DNA of 29,466 bases from a virus, in IMG/VR virus record IMGVR_UViG_3300032304_001182, positions 1-29,466 of that record; one strand, 5' to 3'. Positions within the stretch are counted from its first letter, which is position 1. Every line of letters begins with the position of its first letter. Made by a program: the position numbers and the translations under genes. Shown here in pieces: positions 1-8,336 of the stretch. The notes under the pieces were generated by a model that worked only from the letters and a program-made list of their open reading frames with translations, had not been told where the DNA came from and searched no databases.

Positions 1-466
1 AGTTAACAAGCGGATGCTGAATTGCCGTGCTGTATGTATCTCTTGAAGTCCATGCCCCTGTGCCGCCACCATCAAGCGCCTTGCTGTACAGTGCTCCTGC
101 TGCAGTTGACCATAGCAGTGAATTAAATACCGCAAGATCGCCTGTGGCATCATATGTTGTGACTGCTCCCGACGAAGCGTCTTCTGTGAAAGCACTGTCA
201 GGCTGAGCACTTGCTGCTGTCTTAAAAATGCGTGAGCCACAAATTGCCCAGAAGCAGGTGTCTACGTTAGCGAAAGCCGTAGGTAGGCCAAGGTCAGCAT
301 CGTCTGTGGTGGAAGTGTTTACCCTAAGACGCGGCGCTACGCGCATCGTGCCAAGGTTGCTTTGGAAGTCGAGCCCCATGCTAGACCACAAAGATCCCAA
401 GTCGTCGCTTCGGTTTGTTTGAAAGTAGGTGTACCCTTTACCCTGTGCTGGAAAATAGTTTTTCAT
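1..466 (-). CDS. Tail structural protein, N-terminal part (cut by window edge)
   Basis: The frame is open from an ATG at 466 to the left edge, giving 155 codons without a stop; the C-terminus lies outside. The protein starts MKNYFPAQGKGYTYFQTNRS and is rich in Thr, Ser, Gly and Ala, with short alternating hydrophobic stretches as in beta-rich virion proteins. It begins one base after the stop of the 160-aa gene, so it is the next gene of the same late operon. From its position downstream of the fibre genes it is probably a tail or host-contact protein, perhaps with repeated beta-structure. No catalytic motif is visible in this part. There is no clear Shine-Dalgarno before the ATG. The family is inferred from composition and context only. 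Confidence 0.75.
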   Translation of the reverse strand, partial: MKNYFPAQGKGYTYFQTNRSDDLGSLWSSMGLDFQSNLGTMRVAPRLRVNTSTTDDADLGLPTAFANVDTCFWAICGSRIFKTAASAQPDSAFTEDASSGAVTTYDATGDLAVFNSLLWSTAAGALYSKALDGGGTGAWTSRDTYSTAIQHPLVN

Positions 467-467
467 G

Positions 468-950
468 TTAGATGTCGGCTTCTATAAACTGTGGCCCTGT
501 ACCCGTACTGGTAATGTTGATAGCCGCCCCACCAACGGTTAGTGCAAGCTGGAATGTAGAACCCGTTGTATTCAACACGTAATACGTAGTATTGACTGCA
601 AGCGGCGCCGGGAATGTGCCACCTGCTGTGGTGTTAAGATGAACAGCAGTATCTTCTGCAAAGTTTACTGTTGTAGTTAGTGTATTAGCAGATACGTTTG
701 CTGAGTACGGGAATATAGTCTGTGGTGATAGTTGGAAGTTTTGCCCGTCCTGTGTCCCCAAAAAGCTATATATGGTGTGCGCAGCAGCTCCAACAACCTC
801 GTAATTAATGAGGTTGGTAATGTGCATAAAATACTTACCCAACGTCTCTTGACTCCGGTAATCAAGCGGAAACGTAATTTGCTCAGCAGTACGATCTGCC
901 TGCCATTTTTCTACTGCCTCTAACCGACGTAGTATATCGTTGCTATCCAT
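468..950 (-). CDS. Putative tail/virion structural protein (160 aa)
   Basis: Two parts are visible. Residues 1-65 are polar and probably helical, starting MDSNDILRRLEAVEKWQADR. Residues 70-160 are a Thr/Asn/Gly-rich beta-sandwich-like segment, with phrases such as TTYYVLNTTGSTFQL typical of phage tail or fibre beta domains. A helical N-terminus plus a beta C-terminus suits a small fibre or attachment protein whose N-terminus docks on the tail; that is inference. It sits between a 39-aa ORF (8-nt overlap) and the tail protein starting at 466. No known enzyme motif is seen. Confidence 0.7.
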   Translation of the reverse strand: MDSNDILRRLEAVEKWQADRTAEQITFPLDYRSQETLGKYFMHITNLINYEVVGAAAHTIYSFLGTQDGQNFQLSPQTIFPYSANVSANTLTTTVNFAEDTAVHLNTTAGGTFPAPLAVNTTYYVLNTTGSTFQLALTVGGAAINITSTGTGPQFIEADI

Positions 951-1062
951 AGTCTTTTATGCCGTTATCAGCAAATGCCTTACGTGTGTACTCCATGCGA
1001 GGCGTAAGCTTAAGTTTCTTTTTCTTTAGCACAAGCTCTGGCTTTTTGAGGTCTAGTTCCAT
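943..1062 (-). CDS. Small Lys-rich protein (39 aa)
   Basis: A short frame reading MELDLKKPELVLKKKKLKLT and ending NGIKDYG. It fills the gap between the holin-like gene (stop at 1066) and the 160-aa gene (start at 950, 8-nt overlap). This tight packing is the main support, because no Shine-Dalgarno is present. The run of lysines suggests a nucleic-acid-binding or virion-associated peptide, but function is unknown. It could be a chance frame. Confidence 0.45.
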   Translation of the reverse strand: MELDLKKPELVLKKKKLKLTPRMEYTRKAFADNGIKDYG

Positions 1063-1065
1063 AAG

Positions 1066-1452
1066 CTATTTTGCGTAAGGGAGTAATGCTTCTGCTACTG
1101 AATCACGTACAACACTTGGTATTTGAGCCTGTAACTCGTCGTTTCTTGCTTGTACTTCTTCTATTTTTAATCCGACCCACCCAAGGTATCCAATAAGGAG
1201 TGTGACAGATAGGCTATAGATGGCTAAAAGAACCCTTCCACTTCCACGTTTTTCGGCATTTACCGTCTCAAGTGCTGTGACGCGGCCATTTGTTTTTTTT
1301 ACTTCTGTCTTTACTTCTTCTAAAGTAAGTGATTGAGCAGTTTGCGTTTTGACTATATCATTACACTTCTCAGTAATAAGGTCACATACCCGCTCAAACT
1401 TAGTTTCAAGTTTGGTATCAAGTTCACGTAATGTGTACGGCGTTTCAGACAT
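1066..1452 (-). CDS. Holin-like / XhlA-like membrane protein (128 aa)
   Basis: Residues 5-66 look like an amphipathic coiled coil (LDTKLETKFERVCDLITEKC and onward, containing NGRVTALE). A single strong hydrophobic segment follows at about residues 73-94 (RVLLAIYSLSVTLLIGYLGW), then a second short helical region (IEEVQARNDELQAQ). An N-terminal coiled coil followed by one membrane helix is the layout of XhlA-like holin-associated proteins and of other phage membrane anchors. It lies among late tail genes, where lysis genes are common. No endolysin is visible in the window, so it could also be a membrane-anchored tail accessory protein. Confidence 0.6.
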   Translation of the reverse strand: MSETPYTLRELDTKLETKFERVCDLITEKCNDIVKTQTAQSLTLEEVKTEVKKTNGRVTALETVNAEKRGSGRVLLAIYSLSVTLLIGYLGWVGLKIEEVQARNDELQAQIPSVVRDSVAEALLPYAK

Positions 1453-1453
1453 A

Positions 1454-1759
1454 TTATGATGCGTCGTTTTGTACAGTTTCAGCCTTCTTGTCGTCTACCT
1501 CGTCCTTGGTAATTGCGACTTCTTCTAAAGCAACAACCTCCTTCTCAGGAGTAGCTTCTGGAATAGCCATGAGGGCTGCAGTCTCAATAGCAAGAGCCTT
1601 CAGCACGCCCTCCTTATCCAGCTTGTACGCCTCTAAATCGGCCACAGACACCTCTCTGGTGGCTCCCGTAATGCCGTCATTCACGCACACCGCCATGTTC
1701 ACAGCAGTCAGTATCTCGTTCTCGTATACCTCCTCAATTCGTTTAGTTGTGTAGTTCAT
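1454..1759 (-). CDS. Hypothetical late protein (101 aa)
   Basis: An acidic, mostly helical protein that starts MNYTTKRIEEVYENEILTAV. Its last 35 residues are dominated by Glu, Val, Ala and Lys and are probably disordered. It ends one base before the holin-like gene and follows the 250-aa protein by 3 nt, so it belongs to the late operon. No motif is recognised. A small tail-assembly or chaperone-like role is possible but unsupported. Confidence 0.6.
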   Translation of the reverse strand: MNYTTKRIEEVYENEILTAVNMAVCVNDGITGATREVSVADLEAYKLDKEGVLKALAIETAALMAIPEATPEKEVVALEEVAITKDEVDDKKAETVQNDAS

Positions 1760-1762
1760 AGG

Positions 1763-2515
1763 CTATGCGTTACCACTGATACTTTTAATGTTCGCAATCA
1801 CGTTACCGTTGTAGCTTTTTATGTTTGCCTTCACGTTCCCGTCTAAGGACTTTAGGTTTGCCGGACCGCTTTCTGGTGCAGGTGCAATAGACATTCCCAC
1901 CAGACCCATTTGGTTGGCACCGCCTGTCATAGACATACCCACCGCTGTAGACGCAGGGGTCACAATAGGCCCGTTAGTATCAAGCATGGCAAACCCGTTC
2001 CAGCCAGCAGGGTCAGTAGCTCCACCAGTTCCCCAGAAAAGAACCGACCATGAACCTGTACCAGCAAAGCCAGCCGAGTTGCCACCGTACACACCTCCAA
2101 CTATCCAGGAATTAGCAGCAACCGTTGTTATGTTTACTGACAACGAAGTAGCACTTGCACTTCCTGTGTTGCCAATCGCGTCAGGTTGCCCCGTTTGTTT
2201 TGCACCCGTGTACGATTCTGCTATCCCGTACACCAGACCTGAACCTGACGCGAATGTAGCGACAATGTTATTAGCACCTGTAGCTGGCGCAACAAGGTAA
2301 TAGTTGTAAACCCTGATACCAGCAACAGGTGTGTTGGTATTAGCCTGCGTCATTGAGATGCCGTTGTAGGTCACGCCAGAGATTGTCTTGCTGTTTTCCG
2401 AAAAGAACGTAGCAATAAGAATCCTGTCTGAACCTGAACAGGTATGCGACCAAGTAAGCGTAGTACCGCTCGTGACTCCCGTTGCGTTGCTGTTTGCGTT
2501 TCGTGCTATTGCCAT
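1763..2515 (-). CDS. Virion protein with C-terminal short repeats (250 aa)
   Basis: Residues 1-215 are Gly/Thr/Ser/Ala-rich beta structure without cysteine clusters, like extracellular or tail-tip adhesin modules (segments such as GVTYNGISM and YNYYLVAPATG). The last 31 residues are three copies of an 11-residue unit, N-(L/I)-K-S-x-x-G-N-V-x-A, at about 220-230, 231-241 and 242-250, the last one shortened. The gene follows the 889-aa fibre by 5 nt on the same strand. The likely role is a secondary fibre or receptor-contact protein, with the repeat acting as an oligomerisation or docking tail. That is inference, as no homology search was possible. Confidence 0.65.
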   Translation of the reverse strand: MAIARNANSNATGVTSGTTLTWSHTCSGSDRILIATFFSENSKTISGVTYNGISMTQANTNTPVAGIRVYNYYLVAPATGANNIVATFASGSGLVYGIAESYTGAKQTGQPDAIGNTGSASATSLSVNITTVAANSWIVGGVYGGNSAGFAGTGSWSVLFWGTGGATDPAGWNGFAMLDTNGPIVTPASTAVGMSMTGGANQMGLVGMSIAPAPESGPANLKSLDGNVKANIKSYNGNVIANIKSISGNA

Positions 2516-2520
2516 ATAGG

Positions 2521-5190
2521 TTATGCAACGGTCACCTGCCAGTCGGTACTTGGGTTAAAATACAGCTCGTCCGCAGTAAGTGCGTACCCTACGGTACGGA
2601 TTATGTTGTCTGCACCTGTAGGTATGGTTCCCTGAATAGCACCTGCTGTTTCACCAACGTACTGCGTAGCCCCAACGGTCATGGTAGGGAACTTAGCGTC
2701 AGCACGGATAATGCCCTGCAAGAGCAGCGTACAAGCGTTTCCGTCTGTACCTGCTACCACAACCATAGCTAGCATTACTGGCCCTGCTGTTGAAGCAGCG
2801 TCTGCGTCTGCAAGCTCCCAACGTGAGTCGGCTACTGCAAGGTATACCAGGTCGCCAAACGCCTGCGTGTACCCCGCAACGCCTGTCACGGTTGTGCCTG
2901 TGTACTTGCCGTCTGCCGAACCTGCTGGGTCAAGGGCAATAGAGGTGTTCTCGGAAAGCGTGAGTGTGCCACCAAGAAGGCTTATGCCTGCACCAACCGT
3001 AAGTGCGTCATCAACCCTAACTGTTCCAGAATCAACCCAAACCGCAGTTGCTGCGTTTGTTGGGGTAATACCTGTTGGAGCACCTGCGATGTACAGCGTT
3101 GTAAGGTCGGTAGTGGTAGCTGTTCCATTGGTTATTACAGGAGCAAGAATTGCTACGTTAGCAAGAACTGGGTGGGTTCCTGATGTTGCTTCTGTGGCAG
3201 TCTGAGCACCGACAATTAGACCTGCGTATGAGGTTCCTGCGGTCAAAACAGTTGAGGTTGTACCGTTGAGGTATACGCGGTATTGTGCTGCACTTGACCC
3301 ACCAAATTGCAAAGATGCTGTGCCGCTAGACACACCAATAGTTGCTGCGGTGTTTACACCGAAGTTAGAGAGTGACGAGTTAGGGTTGCTTCTGATAACA
3401 GGTGAAGTCACGCTCGTTGTACCAGTCAGTGTATCAGCGGTAAGTCCACCAACAGATGTCACGGTCACCGCGTCTGTAAGCGTGCCTGCACGTATAAGCT
3501 GTAGAGCCCAAGAAGCGTCCTCGGTGGCGTTTACTGGGTCTGACCAAGTGAAATAGTGTGTACCTGCAATACGGTTCGTTCCAGAGGCGTTTTCAAGTTC
3601 GTACTCCTCACCTATACCAAAGCCTACAGCTGCGGTACCTGACGTAATGTGGCTGTGTCGCTGTCCAAACGCAACGGTAGCTGTGGCAGAACCAACGACC
3701 TCTTCGTGAAGCAGGCGGTCTGGTGTGGCTGTAGCTATACCCACGTTCCCGGTACCGTTTGGTGTAAGAACAATGTTCGCGTTTGCGATGGTACTTATCG
3801 TCACCGTACCAGTGTCACCAGCATACAAAAAGATATCGGTGGTGTTGTCTCGTATGGAGATTTGATTATTCGCTCCACGGTTGCTGGTTATTCCCAAGTC
3901 GTTTGTGGTGTCGTACAGGTTAAAGCCTGTTGATGCCAGCACCTCAAATCCCTTTGTCGGTGTAGCCGTACCGATACCTACGTTGCCAGCGGTTGATTCC
4001 ACTATAAGTCCATAGGCAGTACCTGACGTGACGGTTCCTCCGTTGATACGAAGTCCTGTGGCTGTAAGTGTGCCACCCGACTGCGTAATGTTAGGCATGG
4101 TAATAAGAGCACCGATATAGGTACTTGTACCTGCGGAGTTTGTGATGGCCCCAGGAGTGATGGTGAGTCCACGAAGCGTGTTGGTGTTTGCTGCGGTGAC
4201 AGCTGCACTAGAAATCGTCATTGCAGAGAAGTTCTGTGCAGCGTTTGTGACTCCTGTGCTGTAATCAAAAGCAGCACCAACCGTAGCACCTGCAAGCGTT
4301 GTGGTTAACGCACGGAACGTCTGCCATGTGCCACTAGTTGCACCAGAACGAAACGAACTCGTAGTACCGTCAAATGTAAGGGAAGCATATGCGCCACCAA
4401 CACGGTTGTACGACTGCACAACTATTCCCGAACCTGGTACTACCTCTAAACCTGCATTTCCTGCCTGTACACCACCCACAACAAACTGGTTCGCAGGCGT
4501 TAGCGTGTTTATACCTATGTTCCCACTGTTTAGAATCGTCATTGCTTCTGTTCCGCCAGCATTTCCAACAAGGAAGTGCATGTCAGCACCAGAAGCTCCT
4601 ACGCCAGTAGTTGTTTGAAACGATAGGTCGGCAGTTGTGCTAGTACCTCCTGTTATCTTGAATCCAGCAGTAGGTCCAACGATGTTTCCTGAGTCGTCAA
4701 CAATAAGCACCGAGTTCTGTATCAGCTTGCCTGTAGCAAGGTCAAATCGTGCAAGTGCATTGTCAGTTGAAGAACCAGGTCCAACTACATCACCTCCCCC
4801 CGCAGGAGCGGCAAATGTACCGTCTCCGCGAAGGAAGGTTGTGGTGTTATTTGGTGGGGTTGGTACTGCACCACCAACGGTGCTCGTCATGACCGGAAGC
4901 TGACCGCCTGTTGCTGCTGCTACTGATGTACCATTGCCATATAGAACGCCCGTGACGGTCGTTGAAAGTGTAATGGCTGGCGTTGTGGTGTCTGTTGCAA
5001 CCGTACCAGCGAACCCGTTAGCAGATACTACGGAGACGGAAGTTACTGTGCCAGATCCTCCACCGGAAGCATCAACTAAAAGACGTCCGGTTATCTCGTC
5101 TCCTTTAGCAGACAAAACAGTACCAGAACTTGTTGAAGACTCCAGTACAAGAGCTGGAATGTGGTTTTGATCTCGTGGTGATGCTTCCAT
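2521..5190 (-). CDS. Large tail fibre / host-recognition protein (889 aa)
   Basis: This is the longest protein in the window and almost entirely Gly/Thr/Ser/Ala/Asn-rich beta sequence. The N-terminal 40 residues carry an RDQN motif shared with the next upstream gene. Three copies of the fibre phrase G-N-(I/V)-G-I-x-T-x-T-P lie at about 222-231, 402-411 and 481-490; this unit is common in long phage fibres and spikes. Residues 740-889 are different, with more aromatic residues and a Cys (GNACTLLLQG), and may be the receptor-binding tip. A C-terminal S74 intramolecular chaperone, often found after such repeats, is not recognisable. It is probably a trimeric fibre. Confidence 0.8.
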   Translation of the reverse strand: MEASPRDQNHIPALVLESSTSSGTVLSAKGDEITGRLLVDASGGGSGTVTSVSVVSANGFAGTVATDTTTPAITLSTTVTGVLYGNGTSVAAATGGQLPVMTSTVGGAVPTPPNNTTTFLRGDGTFAAPAGGGDVVGPGSSTDNALARFDLATGKLIQNSVLIVDDSGNIVGPTAGFKITGGTSTTADLSFQTTTGVGASGADMHFLVGNAGGTEAMTILNSGNIGINTLTPANQFVVGGVQAGNAGLEVVPGSGIVVQSYNRVGGAYASLTFDGTTSSFRSGATSGTWQTFRALTTTLAGATVGAAFDYSTGVTNAAQNFSAMTISSAAVTAANTNTLRGLTITPGAITNSAGTSTYIGALITMPNITQSGGTLTATGLRINGGTVTSGTAYGLIVESTAGNVGIGTATPTKGFEVLASTGFNLYDTTNDLGITSNRGANNQISIRDNTTDIFLYAGDTGTVTISTIANANIVLTPNGTGNVGIATATPDRLLHEEVVGSATATVAFGQRHSHITSGTAAVGFGIGEEYELENASGTNRIAGTHYFTWSDPVNATEDASWALQLIRAGTLTDAVTVTSVGGLTADTLTGTTSVTSPVIRSNPNSSLSNFGVNTAATIGVSSGTASLQFGGSSAAQYRVYLNGTTSTVLTAGTSYAGLIVGAQTATEATSGTHPVLANVAILAPVITNGTATTTDLTTLYIAGAPTGITPTNAATAVWVDSGTVRVDDALTVGAGISLLGGTLTLSENTSIALDPAGSADGKYTGTTVTGVAGYTQAFGDLVYLAVADSRWELADADAASTAGPVMLAMVVVAGTDGNACTLLLQGIIRADAKFPTMTVGATQYVGETAGAIQGTIPTGADNIIRTVGYALTADELYFNPSTDWQVTVA

Positions 5191-5199
5191 AATAATTAA

Positions 5200-5475
5200 T
5201 TAAAAGTCTACTAAAACAGCCCCAGCACTATTTGCCACCCAGGGATAAACCAGTCCGTCTGTCCCTTCAAATGTCAAACAATCTACATAGTTGCTATCCT
5301 GCGCGTCTATTGGAACCATGGTGAACGAGATTGTGTCAGATGTGGTCACCTTCATTCCATTCGTCAATTCGACGTACTTTATGCGAACTTTGTTCGTGCC
5401 CTGAACGCTATCCGTGTTTAACACTGCTAGTCCAGAGGGCACATAATTCTGATCTCGGATAGCGTTTTCACTCAT
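5200..5475 (-). CDS. Small virion protein sharing the fibre N-terminal motif (91 aa)
   Basis: It starts MSENAIRDQNYVPSGLAVLN. The RDQN-(Y/H)-(V/I)-P stretch matches the N-terminus of the 889-aa fibre encoded just downstream, after which the two diverge. The remainder is a compact beta-type domain (IRKYVELTNG-like strands, one Cys). Sharing a short N-terminus with a fibre suggests that both attach to the same virion site, or that one arose from the other by partial duplication. It lies 3 nt from the preceding gene. Confidence 0.65.
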   Translation of the reverse strand: MSENAIRDQNYVPSGLAVLNTDSVQGTNKVRIKYVELTNGMKVTTSDTISFTMVPIDAQDSNYVDCLTFEGTDGLVYPWVANSAGAVLVDF

Positions 5476-5477
5476 AG

Positions 5478-5807
5478 TTAACGTTCAATAACTGCTACAA
5501 GACCCGTTGCCGCAGCTTCTAATACTGAGATGGTCGTAACCGCTGGATCTCTGTAAAACACACGGCTTTGGTTTGCTGGAATTACTGCGTCAAATACACT
5601 CGTAGAAACTGAAGCAGCAAACCTCAAAAATATCGGTTGTGTTATTGCAAGCACTTCGAATGAAGTAGTTGCGGCATTTAATGATATAGATGTAGCGCTT
5701 GAGATAGTCGCATCATAAGTGACTGCAATAACTGGCCCCACAAGGTTTCCGTTACTGGCGGGTTTTCCGTTTCCATCTACCGGTAGTTGTGCTGCAAATT
5801 GACTCAT
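5478..5807 (-). CDS. Putative beta-sandwich virion protein (109 aa)
   Basis: An Ala/Ser/Thr/Val-rich protein of predicted beta strands, for example ATSISLNAATTSFEV, FLRFAASVSTSVFDAV and SRVFYRDPAVTTISV. Its ATG overlaps the stop of the upstream coiled-coil gene by 4 nt (ATGA), indicating translational coupling. Size, composition and position suit a head-decoration, neck or small tail protein. No specific family is recognised. Confidence 0.65.
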   Translation of the reverse strand: MSQFAAQLPVDGNGKPASNGNLVGPVIAVTYDATISSATSISLNAATTSFEVLAITQPIFLRFAASVSTSVFDAVIPANQSRVFYRDPAVTTISVLEAAATGLVAVIER

Positions 5808-6325
5808 AGTCGTCCTTCTTTTAATCTTTTAATAGCCCTTTCCAATGTTGCCCTTTCGTCATCAAGCTTGCGCTTATCTTGTGCAATAAGAACTTTTGTC
5901 CGGGCTACTGCTTTAGTCTCATTAGCCAGTTTCACGCGGTCTGCTTCAGCTAGTTTCAGTAATGCCGCAACCTCAGATTCTTTTTCTTTTATGTGAGCCT
6001 CCCATGCTACAGCCCGGTCATCAAATGTCTCTTTTAGGCTTGCAAATTTGCCGTATGCCTCAGTTATGAATCCGGCTAATTCAGTCACCGAAACGCACAG
6101 TGTATGCACATCCTCATAATTGTCCCCGGTTTGCTTTATCAGCATCGCACTTTCGTCATGCACCTTCTGTATTCGTCCAAGCGCCCGCTTTTCACGCGCC
6201 TCCAAATACTCTGTCTCCTCCGCCTGAAGGGTTGAAAGCAGGCTTCGAGCTTCTGATACTTTTATATTGACATCAGCAAGCGCCTTAAGAGAATCCATTG
6301 TTTGTTTGTCGACGGTGTGTTCCAT
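5804..6325 (-). CDS. Coiled-coil protein (173 aa)
   Basis: Nearly all of the sequence is charged and helical, with heptad-like spacing of Leu, Ala and Val, from about residue 10 to 60 and again from 95 to 173 (KLANETKAVARTKVLIAQDK, ERATLERAIKRLKEG). A short less-charged part at 70-92 holds the only Cys. It could be a connector, an internal virion or a tail-assembly protein. At 173 residues it is too short to be a tape-measure protein. It is coupled to the next gene by ATGA. Confidence 0.65.
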   Translation of the reverse strand: MEHTVDKQTMDSLKALADVNIKVSEARSLLSTLQAEETEYLEAREKRALGRIQKVHDESAMLIKQTGDNYEDVHTLCVSVTELAGFITEAYGKFASLKETFDDRAVAWEAHIKEKESEVAALLKLAEADRVKLANETKAVARTKVLIAQDKRKLDDERATLERAIKRLKEGRL

Positions 6326-6387
6326 GTTTGTATTACTGGTCAGAGTGCCTGCCTCTCTCTAGCGTCTATGCGTACCAGCATCGCCGA

Positions 6388-6975
6388 TTACTCAGCTACT
6401 GGGGTTGCAAGAAGTTTCTCTAGGTTCTCCTTGGTCTGCCGTTTGTCGTGTTGAATGTCGCGCTTTTCAAGTTCAGCTATGACGTCTGCCTTGTCCTGAT
6501 ATGTGCCATCAGCTTTTACAGCATTCTCAACAACCGGTGCTGCTCCATTTGCTTCTACAAGCTTGTCTACCATCTGCTTATACTCCTCGACTTTTGCCAT
6601 AAGGCGATCAGTCTCAGACATGCCTAGTGGCTTGTCTTCGGTGTATAGATCAGTTAGAAACGAGTTCTTACGAGCCTGAAGTGCCTCTTCACTCCAAATT
6701 GGAGCGACCATAGGATTGCCCTGAGCATCCTTTGGATCCACCGTAGCGGAATTGCGGGTACCTACGTACTTCGCTAGGTTAAGTGCGATCTGGTTACCAA
6801 TATGATACGGGAGAGTAATGCTCTCGCCGCTCTTGATTCCTACTCCCCCCGAGATACCAGAGATGGGGCGGCTGTCATACATGCAGCCCATTTCAGGGGT
6901 GAAGTCAAAGTCCGTAGAGTTGTGAAACTCAACAACCTTAAAATCGTTAGGATTTGAAACAGTTGGATTGTTCAT
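6388..6975 (-). CDS. Head/neck-region structural protein with C-terminal SAP/HeH-like motif
   Basis: The start is placed at the ATG at 6975 (MNNPTVSNPNDFKVVEFHNS) rather than the upstream ATG at 7038, because AAGGA stands 11 nt before it and the extra 21 residues look like leader sequence. That gives 195 aa. The middle contains GIKSGESITLPYHIGNQIAL, probably a conserved beta/helix core. The C-terminal 35 residues (KADVIAELEKRDIQHDKRQT and on) resemble the small helix-extended-helix SAP/HeH motif common near phage capsid genes. It is probably a capsid-associated or neck protein; the exact job is unknown. Confidence 0.65.
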   Translation of the reverse strand: MNNPTVSNPNDFKVVEFHNSTDFDFTPEMGCMYDSRPISGISGGVGIKSGESITLPYHIGNQIALNLAKYVGTRNSATVDPKDAQGNPMVAPIWSEEALQARKNSFLTDLYTEDKPLGMSETDRLMAKVEEYKQMVDKLVEANGAAPVVENAVKADGTYQDKADVIAELEKRDIQHDKRQTKENLEKLLATPVAE

Positions 6976-7039
6976 TCTGTGTTGTTTCCTTAATAAGTGA
7001 GGCTCTGTCATTCCCCACACGAGGCTAGTGCCCCGCATA

Positions 7040-7063
7040 CTCCCCCCAATGCTTTAGGGGGAG
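7040..7063 (-). other. Intercistronic hairpin
   Basis: CTCCCCC at 7040-7046 pairs perfectly with GGGGGAG at 7057-7063 around a 10-nt loop. It lies between the 232-aa gene (stop at 7074) and the ATG at 6975. No T-tract follows on either strand, so it is more likely an mRNA-processing or stability element than a terminator. Confidence 0.45.
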
Positions 7064-7073
7064 AAGCGATTAG

Positions 7074-7772
7074 CTAGCGAATGCTGTAACGCACGAGGGC
7101 GCCAATGTCAGCCGCAGCGTTTGCAACGATTGCATAGCCGAGGTTCTGAGCAGTCAAAGGAGCTTCCGTGATAACCGATACAATAACTTGTCCTACAGTG
7201 TCGTCTCCCGTAGTGAAGCCAGCACCAACCACAAGTGTGTTACCTGCGACTGCGCGACCGTCTCCATTAGTGAGAATCCAACCGTAGTCAGAAGCTGAAA
7301 ACGATACCTGTGGAGCACCCTGTGCCATCTGAAGCTTTGATGTAACCGCTGCTGTGTCACACTCAGACATGGTCATGAGGGTGAGGTCAGAATCAGCTAC
7401 AGCAAGCGCCGTTGTGAGGGCGGTTTCAGGGTAAAGCGTAAGCGTCGTTCCGTTGTTGGTACGAATCTTAAACGTTTGTGCGCGTCCGGTACCATCGTCA
7501 ACGACACCGATACCATCCTCAAACGCTCCGACCGTCATGGTTGAAGCAGCGCGAGTAAGGTACACAATGCGTCCTTGGCTATCTGTTGAAGAAGACCATA
7601 GGTCAGCAGACGTTACTGCATCAGGAACAGCAATAAGACTGTTCGCAATACCAGTATTTGCCTTGATAAACTGCCATTCGCGTCCATCAGGAGTCATCGC
7701 GCGCTGGCCAAGCTTGAACTCGCCACGAGCGGTGATTGTCTGATAAACGGACTGGAATGAGATTTGGTTCAT
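7074..7772 (-). CDS. Virion structural protein (232 aa), unknown family
   Basis: A beta-rich protein that starts MNQISFQSVYQTITARGEFK and continues with LGQRAMTPDGREWQF, a layout seen in conserved capsid-adjacent proteins of many environmental phages. Residues 75-135 hold Thr/Leu/Asp-rich strands, and the C-terminus (APLTAQNLGYAIVANAAADI) is hydrophobic. It lies two genes downstream of the capsid gene, a usual place for head-completion or decoration proteins. AAGG stands about 13 nt before the ATG. No enzymatic motif is seen. Confidence 0.65.
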   Translation of the reverse strand: MNQISFQSVYQTITARGEFKLGQRAMTPDGREWQFIKANTGIANSLIAVPDAVTSADLWSSSTDSQGRIVYLTRAASTMTVGAFEDGIGVVDDGTGRAQTFKIRTNNGTTLTLYPETALTTALAVADSDLTLMTMSECDTAAVTSKLQMAQGAPQVSFSASDYGWILTNGDGRAVAGNTLVVGAGFTTGDDTVGQVIVSVITEAPLTAQNLGYAIVANAAADIGALVRYSIR

Positions 7773-7831
7773 GTTTTTTTCAGCCTTAGGTTCTTAGCCC
7801 TTGGCACTTTGAGTTAGCAACTCTTTTAATG

Positions 7832-8197
7832 TTACGAAGCGGTTGTAACTGCTACCCAGTTTGTCGTTCCGTTGTTCACGTAGAGACGAGTAGATGAGCT
7901 AGAACCTCCCGTGTTGATACAAAGACTTCCCTTAATGGCTGTGAACGTTGGGGCGTCCGAAGTCACGTAGATAGAAGGCCCTGCTGAGAACAATGTAATT
8001 GGAGCACCTGCTGCAATCGCACCTGCCGTAGCCGGTACTGCTGTGGCGCTTTCAACTACTACCCCGCCGGTAACTGCTACACTTGTACCTGTAGCGGCTC
8101 CAATGTTTGGGGTTGTGAGAACTGCACCTGCTTCAATCTCGTCACCAGCAACTAGGTTGCCGTACTTGATTGCTGGAATGTACTGTTTTACTGCCAT
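7832..8197 (-). CDS. Capsid decoration / head-fibre-like protein (121 aa)
   Basis: It starts MAVKQYIPAIKYGNLVAGDE, followed by a Gly/Ala/Val/Thr-rich region (residues 20-80). The C-terminus, from KGSLCINTGGSSSSTRLYVN to the end, is a widespread phage virion module found in capsid-decorating and fibre-like proteins. An AAAGGA sequence stands close before the ATG, one of the few clear ribosome-binding sites in this arm. The gene directly follows the major capsid gene, which supports a decoration role. Naming it as such rests on motif recall and position. Confidence 0.65.
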   Translation of the reverse strand: MAVKQYIPAIKYGNLVAGDEIEAGAVLTTPNIGAATGTSVAVTGGVVVESATAVPATAGAIAAGAPITLFSAGPSIYVTSDAPTFTAIKGSLCINTGGSSSSTRLYVNNGTTNWVAVTTAS

Positions 8198-8252
8198 AAT
8201 CCTTTTAGTTATTCTCTCCCCTGCGCTTTACACAAGGTCAAGAGCGATTAAT

Positions 8253-8318
8253 CTATGCTGCCTCCTCTTCTGCCGCCTCCTCTTCAGGAACAACTACCTC
8301 AATTTCATCATCAATCAT
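8253..8318 (-). CDS. Acidic micro-ORF (21 aa), doubtful
   Basis: It reads MIDDEIEVVVPEEEAAEEEA plus a final Ala, all in the gap between the capsid gene and the decoration-like gene. The strong acidic bias is unusual for random sequence, but there is no Shine-Dalgarno and the peptide is tiny. It may be a real microprotein, a leftover gene end, or chance. Confidence 0.3.
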   Translation of the reverse strand: MIDDEIEVVVPEEEAAEEEAA

Positions 8319-8336
8319 AGTGAATGCTTAATGCTA

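Noticed and set aside
2681-5170. Several plus-strand frames across the 889-aa fibre gene
   Set aside because: All are antisense shadows caused by the Thr/Ala/Gly-rich codons; they lack starts, spacing and protein-like composition.
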